Shown: positions 21,771 to 34,197, counted from the first letter of the stretch. The stretch is 64,000 bases of DNA from Kalmusia sp. IMI 367209 (GCA_027946365.1 JAPEUQ010000002.1:1550001-1614000); one strand, 5' to 3'. Notes: a model not told the origin generated them from the sequence alone. Numbers and translations are program-made.

Positions 21771-22850
21771 GGCTGACTAAAGTAGATTCTTGAGGGGGAT
21801 GCGAAGATTCAGGCAACGGGTGAATGAATTCGTGTTATATACACGTACGCTGAGCTAGTGTGACACAGATCTTGTAGTCAAACCATTCAGATCATTTGGG
21901 ACCTTGAGTCGACGCCAAGGAAGCTACTGTGATTTACTGGTCTTGAAGATCACATTCGTTGAAAGACTATCGGGTAGCATTTTGCGTGAGCCCCTCTTCT
22001 TGGCATCCATCAGCAGGTTTCCCGAAGGCGTGTCGGAGAGGAGCATAACCGCGGGGAAAGCGCGGAGAAGGGCAGCTACATAGGACGGAAGTACTCTTAC
22101 CCGGGGGAAAGTATAACCGAAATCGGTTACATCAGCACTTACTTACTCATCACTAGTTCTTCGTTCAATCTTATTTCCAATTGTCAACTGTTCATGTATG
22201 AGGGTTCTCTGAATGTAGTGTATTGATTGGGGAACTAGAGCTATGGCGCTAGCTAAGATCTATATATACGTGCTAAGCAAGTCACATCCTGTGACATTAA
22301 CCTACTCCGTCTACTCTCTTTGTCCGCTTTCTTTACCTATTTGCATTCGCATGAAGAAATTTCGGGCTAGAAGGGTTCTAAACTTTCTGGTGCTCAAGCT
22401 TTCGCAAGCATTAAACCAACCTTTCATCCAGAGTTTATCTGAGCTTTCGGAGACAAAACTAGACACAGCCTACCTCATGCGAGCAAGGATACATTTGACG
22501 CAGGAGCTCGTGGTGATACTTTCACCACAGATACTGGAGACTTTATTCAAGCATGTGTTGGTATTCTATATATATATCTGGGCAACTTGTATCTGTAACA
22601 AGCCATGAGCTGAATTCGAAAATTGGTCCCGTAAGATTTTACAGTTGTTCGACCGGGGTGCGTCCTTGGCTCGTTCGACGCGATGCTCATTTGAGCTAGC
22701 CTCCTGCTCTATTCAGCTCTAAGGTGGGCCTGTTCCATGCAATGGCCCCATAGGAACGTCAGGCCATGACGATCAAAGACTCACGTATATAGTCACAACA
22801 AGACCCAACATCAAAGATGTTCGCGTTCCCTTATAATTGGAGACAAAGTC
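21771..22850. other. Intergenic between divergent genes
   Basis: Shared upstream region of the secreted cyclase and the membrane glycoprotein. An open frame at 22243-22608 is hydrophobic but has no signal or domain and is not called. No repeat seen. Confidence 0.4.
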
Positions 22851-24756
22851 ATGATGGATTTGAAATATTCGTCCCTTCGACCTACCAGATCTGGAACGCG
22901 ACATCGAACTTGGATATGGCCGACTCTAGGACTTGTAGCCACATCCGCCCTCGGGTTGGCAGTGACTGTGATGAATGCAAGAAAATGGAGAAGCTCAGAG
23001 AGCGTAGCGAGCTATGTCCGTGAAAATCGCTCGGTCATTGCCGTGGGCGTACAGATTCTCTCATCAGTGCTCGGCTTCCTACAAGTCCATGCATTATGTG
23101 CGTGCTGCCTTTCCTCGATCCATCACGTCCTCGACTAACGGACATACAGGTTATACTATCGCATCTTCATTTCGCGTTTCGCAGCTTCTCCGCGCCTATA
23201 GCCTAGATACGATGCGCTTCATTGAAGCTATCTCGATGCCGACGATAGCTTGGCACGCACGCTGGCATTTTGGACTCTTGTCTGCAATATTTTTGATATT
23301 TGCGCTTGTCCCGGCTGCCTTATGGTCTGGTACTCTGACCCCAATCGTTGCCGAAAAAACCACCTTGCGCATGATCAATATCCCAACATTCGAGTCTACC
23401 AATCTGACTACCATGTGGAACCCGGTCAACAGCAGCGGTGCTCAAAGGATAGATGGATATGGGGAGAGCCCTGTGTGGATAACGGACGATGGGATGTTCA
23501 CTTTCGATCTATCCGTGTCGAGTGTCAGCGGTACATTCCAAGGATTGGCGAGCGCATCTTCTAATGCAACTGAGACAGGAGGTCTTCGTAATAAATTCGA
23601 TTCTTCGGGGTATCGTTTTGACGGTCGGAGCTATGGTGTCGGTGCATCCGCTGGACTGATCACCGTACCTGACACGGTGGTTCCAAATTGGTACAGCTAC
23701 CATGAGATTGGGCTGAAGACTAAAGCCACCTGCACACGCAACAAGACAGCTGCATATAATATCGGATACATATTCAGCAACGACACGCAGTTCCGCCATG
23801 AATTCACAGCAAATGGGACATTTGCTAATGGAGTGCCAGTGCCCGACCATTACCCATTGCTTGCACCGCAAAGGCAGGACATATTCATATGGTCTGTAGG
23901 ACATGCTGGGCCTAATGCGATTGCGGCGAATAAGACTTTGATCGCATTGGGTTCCGATGCGACTACAAAAACAGACGACTGGGATTTCCATCAATTCGAT
24001 AAAGTGCAATGCGAGGTCACGTTCCAAGCGACAAACTTTTCCGTATGGGTTAATACCACTAGCAAGATTGTTAAAGCAACAGAGGTTTCCCAGGTTCCCA
24101 ATCCAAACTACGCCAACGCAGTCCTCCAGAGGCTTGATGATCCCTTTAGCCGCTATTCGGGGAACGATCGCATCGTGTACGGGTCACAATTGGGGCACTC
24201 TATTGTGCTCAATGTCAATCAACTGCGCCTGTTGACGAACGACACGAGCGATAAGACTCTATTTCAAGGTGTACAAGACTATATTGAGTCATTATTCGAT
24301 AACGGCGTCGGTATGCTTTCTGCGACTCGGCTCATTGGCACAAACAAAACCATCTCAGTCGAGGCAACCGTCGGCCTGCCGGCGGTCACCTACGGAAAAC
24401 CAGCTTTCGTGTACGCACTGCTGTGCATTAATTTCTTTATGCTCTTGATGTTCCTGGCAGAAGCTATAAGAACACGCTTGTGGACAGATATGGCGAGGTT
24501 GCAACTCTCGGATGTAGGGGATGTTATCCTAGCGGCTTCAGAAGGTGGCAATACTATAGCTTCAAGAGCTCGTAACACAGCACAGAAAGAGATCGGGGAT
24601 ATCAAAGTGCAACTCGTCAGGATAGCGGGCTCAGACAGGGAGGCGATAGTGCTACCAAAAGCTGTGTCCAATGTGGCAGATAATCTCAATTACGGCAGTT
24701 CCGGCGACGCATTTCAGCTGCAAGAAGATTTCAAGGGACAGGATCAGACTGTATAG
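22851..24756 (+). CDS. Large polytopic membrane glycoprotein, fungal-specific, unknown function
   Basis: Two exons (22851-23097, 23150-24756) join in phase to 617 residues. Membrane segments: residues about 22-40 (WPTLGLVATSALGLAVTV), about 60-85 (IAVGVQILSSVLGFLQVHAL, the intron lies here), about 130-155 (HFGLLSAIFLIFALVPAALW) and a last one near residue 525 (FVYALLCINFFMLLMFLAEA). Between the third and fourth lies an ectodomain of about 370 residues with more than ten N-glycosylation sequons. The cytosolic tail is about 90 residues. The pattern N-terminal TM cluster, SGTLTPI after the third TM, glycosylated loop, last TM is typical of a widespread but uncharacterised ascomycete membrane family. 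Role unknown. Confidence 0.8.
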
Positions 24757-25422
24757 AATGACGACATGTTCAGAGTCCACGTACGATTTCAGGTAGAAAT
24801 AAAAATTGGTTGCTGACTCAGCGCCGAACATCCCCCACTTTTTCGCCAGTGCTCTCCCTATAATAATAGAGCTCGCTAAAAGACAGTCTCCAGTGCCGCT
24901 TGCAAGCTTGTTTCGTTACGTCTTTGTTGTGTTGATCTAGGTGGTCGGGTTTCGGACTCTACAGAAACGCTTGTACCCCACATCGAATTATCTGGCCCTT
25001 GTTCATGAATAGCCGTTATGCAACCCTGACTACCAAACTCGGGACCTTTACCCGGATTGATTAATCGCACCAATACGAGCTACTTTCGCACTTAGTCCTC
25101 ATCTATTACATGCCCAGAAGAATGGCTGAGTTAATATATGGATTTGACAACCGTTTACGCTGAGCGAAAGGGTGGGTGGTATCGCACCATTTAAACAGCT
25201 CGAAGTCTGCGGTTTACCTCTGCCTGAACTGGATTATATGAATTTTTGTCTAGCTCTACAATACACAGAAATATTTTGCGAGCTCGGTGATTTGCAATGT
25301 CCGTAGATTTGGGCGTCGCCATGTTCGAAGCGAGACTATAAGAGGTATGAATGCAACAGTCTTATAGTAGCTCTGCCTAAAGACGTTGCATTCTGACTAC
25401 ATTTTACTAAGCTCCGAAGAAG
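24757..25422. other. Intergenic, upstream of the LPMO pseudogene
   Basis: AT-rich; no supported gene. A short minus-strand ORF at 24876 looks random. Confidence 0.4.
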
Positions 25423-26673
25423 ATGACCAAATCCATACCAATCTCTCTCATTGCGACTGCGTCCTTAGTACAAGGTCACTGTGAGTGACATCCAACAATC
25501 TAAAAATGGGTTCTAAGTCTTTTCACAGACACTTTTGTACGCCTGGCACATAATAGGGTATGGCAGGACCCACTTCGCTTCATACGGTATGATATATATC
25601 GCTCGTCATGATGTTACGTGCTTGTTGACTTGAAGAAGCAATAAGACCGACCCCTTTGTAGAGATAATGCCAGACCCGTATCAACAGGATTGGACCAAGA
25701 CGCGCGGGTACAATTACCCTACTTGGTACTGGGATACCCCCGATTCGACACGATGTGGACGGGACAATCTTGCGTGCGCCGGGGAAACAGAAGTTCTGGA
25801 AGTGAATGCTGGCGATGAGCTTGAGATTGCGCACACAAGACATGATCCAAGCGGGTGGGCAGATGAACAGTGGTATGGCTGTCCCGAAGGCAGAGGTTCT
25901 TGTGATCCTCAATATGGTCGTGCAAGCTAGGTAAGTGTGTTGACAATCCGGACCGTAATATAGTTACTAACCCGCGCGTACTGAGGACATCAATCATCCA
26001 GGTCCGCTAGTGGTTCACCTGTCACCTGTTTCGCCCGAAAAGACTATCCAAACATATGATGGGTCTGGATTCTGGACTAAAATATTTACCCTGGGTTTCA
26101 TATATCGCCAAAACGATGCGCTGAAAGTCGATTGGCAGGCCTACAACTTTGAAAAGACTCCTATACCGCGAGTAAGTTCATCCATCGGCAAATCTACTAT
26201 GTATCCGTTATTTTTCTCTATAAACCCATGGCTGCCTAGATCTAACAGCGTGCAGTTTGTGTTCAAGATACCTGCATGAACACCCGCAGGCGACTACCTC
26301 ATGCGCATGGACATCGTCTATCCTGGTATGTTTTGGCAAATAAGCGAGAACTCGTCTAGTGAAGCCATTGCGCAGCTCTATCCAAGCTGTGCGCAGCTTC
26401 GAATCAAAGCAACAAGTTCTGCTGCCGCTACTGAGCTCCCGGGAAAGTTTTTGATCCCAGAAGGTTTCAATCCTAACGCAACGGGTACGTGATGCTGACA
26501 GAGCTACTTTGAGCAATGATACAAAAATATCAACGATTCGCTGACCATTTTGAATAGGTATGAGAACATCCCTCGAAATGTATCGGCGGCAAGAAGTCGA
26601 CGCAGGCTATATATACCCCGGAGGTGAGCTTTGGGACGGTGAAAAGATAGTCGTGGATAAGCCAACGATCTAA
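25423..26673 (+). pseudogene. AA9-type lytic polysaccharide monooxygenase, disabled
   Basis: Copper enzyme family that oxidatively cleaves cellulose or other glycans. The signal peptide (MTKSIPISLIATASLVQG) is followed at once by the would-be N-terminal copper His (HYTFVRLAHNRVWQDPL), formed across a clean intron at 25481-25528. Later family stretches: STRCGRDNLACAGETEVL, GRGSCDPQ, the second brace His in INHPGP, YLMRMDIVYPGMFWQ, the axial-Tyr region AQLYPSCAQL, and a family-like C-terminus (YIYPGGELWDGEK). Lesions: no in-phase acceptor joins exon 2 (ending 25586) to the frame at about 25667; an in-frame TAG at 25928-25930 sits directly before a perfect donor GTAAGT; an in-frame TGA at 26277-26279 splits KIPA from TPAGDYL. 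Remaining introns at about 26174-26255 and 26485-26557 look normal. Hence a recently disabled gene. Confidence 0.78.
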
Positions 26674-27229
26674 GTCATTGGCGGTGCAGTCCGGAAAGTA
26701 GGTGCGCAATTTGAAAAGGGGAATCATCGAGTCTACTTGCTATGCACGTCCCGTACTCGAAGATTCGAAGATTTTCGGAGGTCTGCTCATGTTAACACCT
26801 CATCCTCAAGGTAGCCATACGTATGATAACACCAATTGCATCACCCAGTAAATATTGAGCTTCATTGGCTCAAATCCTTGCACCAGCCAGTAATCGGAAG
26901 GCCTTAGTCTAGAAATTCTGCCGTGAATTCGCATGAGCTTACTGTCTCTGACAATTTTAATCTCGAATATCAATATGCACCAACAGAGCAACCGCCGCAC
27001 ATGTGCTCGAGTGCACAGCTTCTTTTGATTGATTCCAGTCACCAGCGCTAGTAGTTGGCGACAATTGTTGCCTCCCGTCGGGACCCTGCCATAAACTTCG
27101 ATCACTACTATACTGCCGCGATAGCTGCATCTGAGGCTTCTTTTCGACTGCTGGTTAGGTCGGTCTAAACAGTACGATGCTGCTAATGTGACTGCATTGA
27201 TCTAAGTGCAAAATCGAACCTCGGTGGAT
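26674..27229. other. Intergenic
   Basis: No supported gene; a minus-strand open frame at 26806-27105 is not protein-like. Confidence 0.35.
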
Positions 27230-29206
27230 CTACTAGCCGTCCTCTCGAGTTGCAAAGAGCTGAACAAGGTCATTGAGTTTAACGGTCAGGACATGTTCAT
27301 CAAGCTTCTCTTCGACAGTGCGGGGAGGATCCAGTCTACGCCTATTCGGACGGTAGCCTGGAATTTGCGGAGTTGGAACAAGCAGAAGACCTTTACCCGT
27401 GCTTTGGGTTCAAGTTGCGAGATCCCTTCGGCTGGGGCTGATCACCTCCTGGAGGTATCGAGAAATTTAGGGCTTCCGAAATCGACAAGCTAGTCGCCGA
27501 ACCCTTCGCGCTTCTCCAAGCCTACTTGTCAAGATCGCATTGGAAATGTCACTGGATGCTCAAGACTCCCAATTTTCTCCGTCCTAAGGCAATTTGCCCA
27601 CTGCTATGAAGGCTATATCAATGAGTTATGATGGAAAGAGGGCATAGGAGGAGTATCATGTTCAAGGAATGGCGAACAATCGTCCAAGCAATTGCAACTT
27701 CTTGGGCGCCTTATGGATTCAGACTCTGATAGTAAGTTCAACTTCCCTGTAGAATCAAGATTAAGCACGGCAAAAGCTTTGAAGTCCCGTCAAGGCAAGT
27801 GTGTGTCCGTTGGGGGAAAGACGAATCTGATACTGAACCCTACGAAAAGACCGACGTCATATCAGTCTATCAGGCTCCCCTCCAGCAAGGTCGTCAGACA
27901 AAAAACAGTCGGAAAGTAGCAGCAGAAGAGCTACTTACACCACTCACAAGTCTCGATGAAGTGGGAGATACCAACAAAATCGACGTTTTTACTGGTCCTG
28001 CTAAATGTAACGCAACCATGAAGCCTGCAAAGAGGCGGACAGCTCATAATGCAGCCCGAAACTCCTTTAGTAAAAGCCAGTCGAAGGGTGATACTTCAAA
28101 TGATGCAGCTCATGTGTGTTTCCAAAGAATTCCAAGGTTCACAACACCGAATATGAGAACATCGCAAGTGCTTCTACCAACCGCCATCCACGTTCATCGG
28201 GTGAGTACTGCGGAAAGTGCGGAGTGGCACCAATGGCAGATTTTACTGACAATTGAGCAGATGATAACACGTACCCTCGAGAATCTCTATAAAAGGGCTC
28301 TCAGAGCTTGAATCAGGCCTCTGGAATCTTGACGCCCATAGATGCCAATCGTTCCACGGAGAAGGACAGACAGACATATACGCTTCCTCACTCTTCGATT
28401 TATATCACTCTGCATCGAGCTCTCGCAGCTATTTCACGTAGGGATCAGCACGTTATGGTGGATCTTCACAAGATATTTCATGCTCATGGCTCTGTCAAGG
28501 TCACCAAGGGCAAGGACAAGGACGATGCTGTTAGTATACAGTACAATTTGCGGTCTAGACGATCACCCACGAGTTACATTACACTCCTTATAGGTAGTGC
28601 CCAACACCAAGACCATCTAAAGAGGCAGCGATTCCTGCATACCACGAGTCATACGCAGGTAATCCAACGAGGTGCTACACCACAGTTACGTGGGGTCTCA
28701 GCGCTCGCCTGGACCGCCATAGACAGCCTTGGCCAACTTGAGCAGTCTCTTTCCCAGGAATTCCTCGATTCTGATGAGCGTGCTGCTTTGCTTCAACTCC
28801 CGCCGCGGCTGTGGTATCACTTATGCGGAGATCAGCATGGACTTAGTAATCCCTAGTCGCAAGGTTTTTCCGAATGGTTTATACGATTCCCAGCGACGCT
28901 TGATCAGGCTTTTTCGCGGGTCTTTTTTAGGTGACAGTACCGATAGAGCGATTCAAAATGGTCGATTTCCATTGGAATAGGTTGAATAAGCTAACGGGTG
29001 TGAGCGGGTTGATACGGCAAAAGAGACGGATAGCTAGGAGACAGATAATGCAGCAAGATTTGAAGAAGTTGTGCGATGAAACAAACGTACAGATAGCCCA
29101 CGACAGAGGAAGGTGCGAGCTGCTTTGTCTCAAATTTGATCCGCGGAGGTATGCTAGCATACGTCTCGCAAAATCGGAAGCTCGAAAACACATGCATTTA
29201 CTGTGA
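27230..29206 (+). pseudogene. Coding-like fragments of one or more unrecognised genes
   Basis: Several short stretches read like protein in changing frames: about 27335-27530 (YPCFGFKLRDPFGWG, a stop at 27440, then IEKFRASEIDKLVAEPFALL), 27799-28311 with a possible 60-nt intron at 28201-28260 (GTGAGT...TTGAGCAG), about 28290-28430 (GLSELESGLWNLDAHRC), 28720-28850 (SLGQLEQSLSQEFLDSDE) and 28931-29206 (VDFHWNRLNKLTGVSG) just after a strong acceptor TTTTTTAG. I could not chain them in phase with good introns. They may be a decayed relative of the coiled-coil genes at 29494 and 34806, or a real gene with unrecognised exons. No known domain. Confidence 0.35.
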
Positions 29207-29493
29207 ATTGCGATTCGTTCATGCTCACTCAAATCGGTTAACTTAGAGTTTCAGTCGTAGAGATTATCTGCGAGGAGCTTAGAGAATCAAGGTAAGTGCA
29301 CAAAATGCGAAGTCGCTTTTTCTGGAAGGCGCGTGCGTTCGAAAACTTGCGGTGAACTAGACAGCTGTTTGCCAAGCAATAAGATCACGTGTAAGTAGTC
29401 AAAACGCGATCAAAACGCCCACCTTATTACCTCTGCCCCGCTATTCTAGTTATTCAATAGCAATTTTGACCCCGTCGCAAGACGCCATACCGC

Positions 29494-30848
29494 ATGGCGC
29501 TCATACAACAGAATCTCGCGGACCTGAGGGCCGCGATTGGCAACGAGAACATTGTCCATATACCTGATCTAGAGACTGTCGAGACCGCTGTACAGAACCA
29601 AGACGAAGAAGCCCTCAGCTTCAAGATTTTATATGGCAATGGACGTGTTCAACCGACTAATTCATCTACACAGAAGATCTGGATATATCTTACGACACAC
29701 GCCAATCCTAAGCGGCACCATGAATTGAGATTTGTAACTGATGACGAGGATGAGGATTCGTTTCCGCTGACTTTCGACGGCGAGGTCGTCGGTCGCATAG
29801 TTACAGAGAGGTCACCAGCTTTTGAATGCGTTAGTAAGAACGAAAAGATACGGTCACTTGCCAAGTACTACTTTCTCGGACTTATGGATAGGTGGAACTT
29901 TCAAGACGACGCCTTAAAGACCCCATTCATCCTGGGTGTAACATTGGTCGATGGGCTCAAGTTAGTTTGCAAGGATTTCGAGGAACTGGCAAGGCAGAAA
30001 GCGCAGAGCAAGGAGCCAGCTGGTAGCATGGAACCTATTTCGATCAACTTCCTAAGAAATTCAGGCGGACGTCGTTGGAGTTCGTCAGTGGGGATCTTCA
30101 AAGAAGACAACGAGGAGCATACAGACCTTTCTGTAACGAAAGATGGCAAGGCTAGTCGCCTTGTCTGATTTTTTTCGAGTGTGCTAATAATCATTAGGCG
30201 CGCCGCGGTGCGAACATTGCAAAGCTCAAGAGAGGCATAGCAAAAGTGAGGAGTACAAGGTCAGGCCCGTCTATCACTTGTGGATCTCTTTCCCTTGCCT
30301 CACTGGAACCTCCATTCCAAGCTACAGCCATCTCTTCTTCTACACCTGCTCTTGCCGATCCACTCCCTCATCCAACCACCACGTCGCCCACACGTTCAGC
30401 CACCCTTTTTCTCACTCCGCCACCCCGTGTGTCGTCTATCTCTCCGCCTAGCGTGTCGCCCAACTTCCTACCTGTTGTACCGCCAACTTCTTCGACCAAT
30501 AATTCGACGACTTTCCCAAGGGCTGTCCCAATTTCTCCTACCACCGCCGTTCCGCCCGAGGTTAGTACTCGCGAGGCAAAGGTGAACACATTCAATACCA
30601 TCTGCGCCATGAAGTTTGCATTCGAAACCAAGAAGCGAACAATTTCAGAGCAAATCGACATGCGAGTGAAGAACATGAGGCAGCTCCAGGAGGAACTTGA
30701 TAGTTTGGATAAAGAGGAAGCGCACCTCATGGGCGAAATTGAGACGGCAAAGATTAAGAAGCGCGAGCTGTTAGCGAGTATGAGTATGTCTCATGAAGAG
30801 CAGCTCGACTTTGTGTACGAGGCCGCTCGGGCAGCTGACAAGCAGTGA
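29494..30848 (+). CDS. Unknown protein: N-terminal domain, Ser/Thr/Pro linker, C-terminal coiled coil
   Basis: Exon 1 (29494-30162) encodes about 223 residues of a mixed alpha/beta, fairly acidic domain (for example ELRFVTDDEDEDSFPLTF, KTPFILGVTLVDGLKLVC). A short, 35-nt intron with a good branch/acceptor (CTAATAATCATTAG) leads in phase to exon 2 (30198-30848): a basic start (ARRGANIAKLKRGIAKV), a linker of about 110 residues dominated by S, T and P, and a final helix of about 90 residues with heptads (MRVKNMRQLQEELDSLDKEE). The intron is unusually short but the two frames match at once. The same plan recurs in the gene at 34806. No catalytic or membrane feature; a dimeric or scaffold protein is inferred. 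439 residues in all. Confidence 0.65.
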
Positions 30849-31281
30849 AAGATGGATTGAAGAATTGTTATCTGCATCGTTTGTCTTTCAGAAGATAACG
30901 CACCTTGAAGTCACTTTGGGAGCAGTAACAATTCCTGTTAAACATGATCACGGCTAGATCATTTCGTGGGTTTGCAGCATGGCAATCGTGATACCAATAG
31001 AAGTATCTGAGGTTTTCGAATGGCGATGATGGGATTGATGAAGGCTAGCACATGTTTGTGTAGTACTACAACATTGAGAGTAGGAACGAAGCACAGCTAA
31101 ACGCATCAAAAAAGTAGCATAAGAATGACCAGAGCATTCTAAAAGGCGGAGAAGTAATTAATTGAAGCCCTAAAGTGTGTGTGCGCCTTTGGCTATTGGT
31201 AATGTGTGATGTCATGTGACTAGTTCATGGCTAGATGTAAAAAAATGATTCCTGAAACCCACTCTACGAATGGACGATGTT
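30849..31281. other. Intergenic
   Basis: AT-rich 3' flank between the coiled-coil gene and the tRNA. No gene seen. Confidence 0.4.
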
Positions 31282-31377
31282 GATGAGAGTGGGACTCGAA
31301 CCCACGCCACTTTCGTGACCAGGAAATGATGTTAAGAGTCCTTAACCTGGCGCCATAACCAACTCGGCCATCTCACC
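31282..31377 (-). tRNA. tRNA-Leu (anticodon AAG), with a short intron
   Basis: Read on the minus strand. Acceptor stem GGTGAGA pairs with TCTCATC; the D arm contains GGCCGAGTTGGTTATGGC; the anticodon stem CCAGG/CCTGG encloses TTAAGG, giving anticodon AAG. An intron of about 15 nt (ACTCTTAACATCATT) follows position 37 and contains CTTAA, able to pair with the anticodon loop as usual for nuclear tRNA introns. A long variable arm (TCACGAAAGTGGC) is typical of class II tRNA-Leu, and the T arm is GTGGGTTCGAGTCCCAC. CCA is not encoded. Confidence 0.93.
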
Positions 31378-32136
31378 ATAGATCACATGATTGATGAGAA
31401 AAGAGGAAATATAATCATACATATACCTAATAGTAAAATACTAAAACCTTATTATCTAATCACTAAAATCTATAGCCTAGTCTTAAGTAAAATGTTTATC
31501 ATAAGCTCAAATGAAAATTTTTCATACTTTCACGTCTATTTCCTGACATGGCATAGCGTTCTTGGCATGGTGCGGACGATAAAGCATGTCAATCAACATA
31601 ATAGCACGTATTGTAGGGATTGTGTTCTTCGGGTTGATTCTGTACACAGCATGTTCAGGATGTATTTTTCATTGTACTCCAATATGTAACACGTACCATC
31701 AATGTTACATACGCAAAGACATTATATATACTCGAAGGAGGGCTTTTACACCTGGTACTATGATGCTATGGGATCAGACCCAATGTTGGGACTTCTGTTC
31801 CTTGCTTTCAGTTTTTGGTTCCTTGAAATTCAGCCGTAGCCCCGCCTTCGGATAGCAACAACCGTCGGACATTTCGCAATTGGCAGATCAGCACACACTA
31901 GCCGAATGGGCCTCGCTACGTCAGCACAAGCTTTGCCAAGCTTCTCGGATACAGAAACAAGCTTTCGTTGTCCACTCGCGAACCATTGCAAGCCACAGAC
32001 ATCCGATTGATCCGCTGTCCCGTTGGTCGACGTCACTAGCCACAAGCTTGTCCATAATGCGAGCCAGAACACTTGTGGCGGATACCACGGCACTGTCTCC
32101 GCTTTCGTCATCCAGCCCTCCTTCCGACTCTAAGAG
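31378..32136. other. Intergenic, AT-rich then PLD leader
   Basis: 31380-31760 is strongly AT-rich with no protein-like frame. The last 250 bp are more balanced and are the likely 5' leader of the phospholipase D gene. Confidence 0.4.
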
Positions 32137-34197
32137 ATGCGGGACGCGCAAGTCGAAAAGATGGGTTTCGGACGTTATGTGGATTTGTCCTCCCTTCCCT
32201 ACGCAACAATCCTTATTTGTCTCGCTGCCATTCTTGCATTTTCATATCCTCGATCACCAGTCGTGCAGATGTCTACACACATTTCTGACAAGATTCTCCG
32301 CTTATGCACACAACCTATAAGCGTCAGCAGTGAGTATGCACAAGATCCCACGAAGACACCGGGCCATTACGCGGATCACCTTTATGGAAGTGAGCCACCA
32401 GCAGTCACTGAACACCAGCCGCCTCATCTGAGGAAGCCGGCAACAAAGGAAGACCTCAATCGTGCACGACAATGCGGCACTTGGGGCGATTCACAGCCTA
32501 GCGAACTGTTCCTCCGCTGTTTTCACGATGCGCTCTGCTCGCTCGAACACGATCCGCTGGCAGGCATGGTCAGTCCAAGCTTGCTGGGAAGTAGTGGCGT
32601 GGTACCACTCACAATCGTTGCGCCACTTCCGGATATCTGTCGTCATATGTCTAATCTGATCGCACGAGCTGAACATGAAGTATTCCTTGCAACCAACTTT
32701 TGGATTGCATCGGACGCATCAAGACTTATAACCGATTCGCTCCTTGAGCTTTCACGAAGAGCTGGCGAAAAAGGGCGCAAGATCGTGGTCAAGATTATGT
32801 ATGATCGCGGAAACATCAAGCAAGTCACCGACAACCACCAAATAGTACCAGCGGAAGAATATGCTGGTAAGGCAGTCAAGCTACCTCATCCTTCCGAAGT
32901 GCCAAACATCGACATGCAGGTCCAAAACTATCATCGTCCGGTCTTGGGAACTTTCCATTCCAAATTTATGATTGTGGATCGAAAGGTTGCAATAATCCAG
33001 AGCAACAATATTCAGGACAATGACAACTTGGAGATGATGACTCATTTAGAGGGTCCAATCGTCGACTCATTCTATGATACAGCTCTACTGGCGTGGCATA
33101 CGACATTCTCACCCTCATTTCCTCTTTTAGGCTCCCCTGCACGAGGCGCGACGAGAACTACCTTTGATGATCCGACATTCCAAACTCTCTTCAGCCAAAC
33201 AGCCAATGGCGCACAGCCGCGCAGCGAGTCTTTACCTCTCCACGCAGCAGGAGATCCGCATTTCGACGCAGACATTGCATCCGAGATTCAGAGGATGCAA
33301 GACTCCCTACGACCATTGTCAGGCGAGACGCGAGTTGAAGCCACTACGCGCCATCTCAATCTGGCCACCAAACTCTCACAGAAAGGTGTTATGCCTGAGA
33401 ATGCGCTGGACGAGGTCATAACACCTATGATTCCACACCAGCCTCACGCACCGTTTCCTATCGCGCTCGTCAACCGAAGACCTTAGGGCGCCCTCAACCA
33501 CCAAGGTGTCAACGTTCCCCAGAATGAAGCTTGGCTCTCCGCAATTCGAAATGCAACATCCTCCGTGTTTATACAGACTCCTAATCTTAACGCTGCTCCG
33601 ATTATACCAACATTGAAACAAGCACTGGAACGTGGTATCGATGTAACGTACTATGTCTGTTTGGGCTACAACGATGCTGGCGAACTTTTGCCTTTTCAAG
33701 GGGGAATTAATGAAATGGTCGCTGATCAGCTCTACGATAGTCTTGACAAGGCTTCGAAGCAACGGTTACATGTCCACTACTACGTTGCGAAAGATCAGAT
33801 GGCACCGATCCATAACAAGTTCAAGAAGAGGAGTTGTCACATCAAGCTTATGATAGTGGACGAGCACCTTGGTATCCAGGGCAATGGTAATCAGGACACG
33901 CAATCATGGTATCATTCAATGGAGGTCAATATCATGATCGACTCCCCTCAGATTTGTCGCGAGTGGAGAGAAGCTATCGAACGAAACCAGAGTATGTTCG
34001 CAGATCTCACAGCTTTGATCATTACTGACAGTATAGATACACATCGCTATGGTAGAGCCTCACAAGAAGACGGCATCTGGCGAGATGAAAAGGGCAACGA
34101 AGCTGAGGGTGCAATCGGCAAAGATCCCGGGCGATTTGCATGGGCGAAAGGTGTCATTGGCGCTGTGCAGAGGGTTCGTGGAGCGGGCGGGTTCTGA
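32137..34197 (+). pseudogene. Phospholipase D family protein with two HKD motifs, one in-frame stop
   Basis: Intronless frame of about 686 codons. The first HKD motif is HSKFMIVD, followed by QSNNIQDND; the second is HIKLMIVD, followed by GNGNQDTQSW; both are intact. Other family stretches: SPSLLGSSGVVPLTI, FWIASDASRLITDSLLELSR, VKIMYDRGNIKQVTDNHQI, PNLNAAPIIPTLKQALERG. One TAG at 33484-33486 lies between VNRRP and GALNHQGVNVPQNEAW, within a conserved stretch, with the reading frame the same on both sides. Translation would end after HKD1, giving a half enzyme; two HKDs are normally needed for one active site. A 54-nt GTCAAC...CCCCAG intron would remove the stop but also the conserved VPQ part, so it is unlikely. 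Upstream Met codons at 32137, 32164 and 32269 are possible starts; the last matches the usual family N-terminus. Confidence 0.85.

Noticed and set aside
22243..22608. 121-residue plus-strand frame
   Set aside because: Hydrophobic but without signal peptide pattern, domain or intron signals; probably chance.
33422..33529. 54-nt GTCAAC...CCCCAG intron to remove the PLD stop codon
   Set aside because: Donor is weak and the excised part includes residues conserved in the family, so an in-frame nonsense codon is the better reading.
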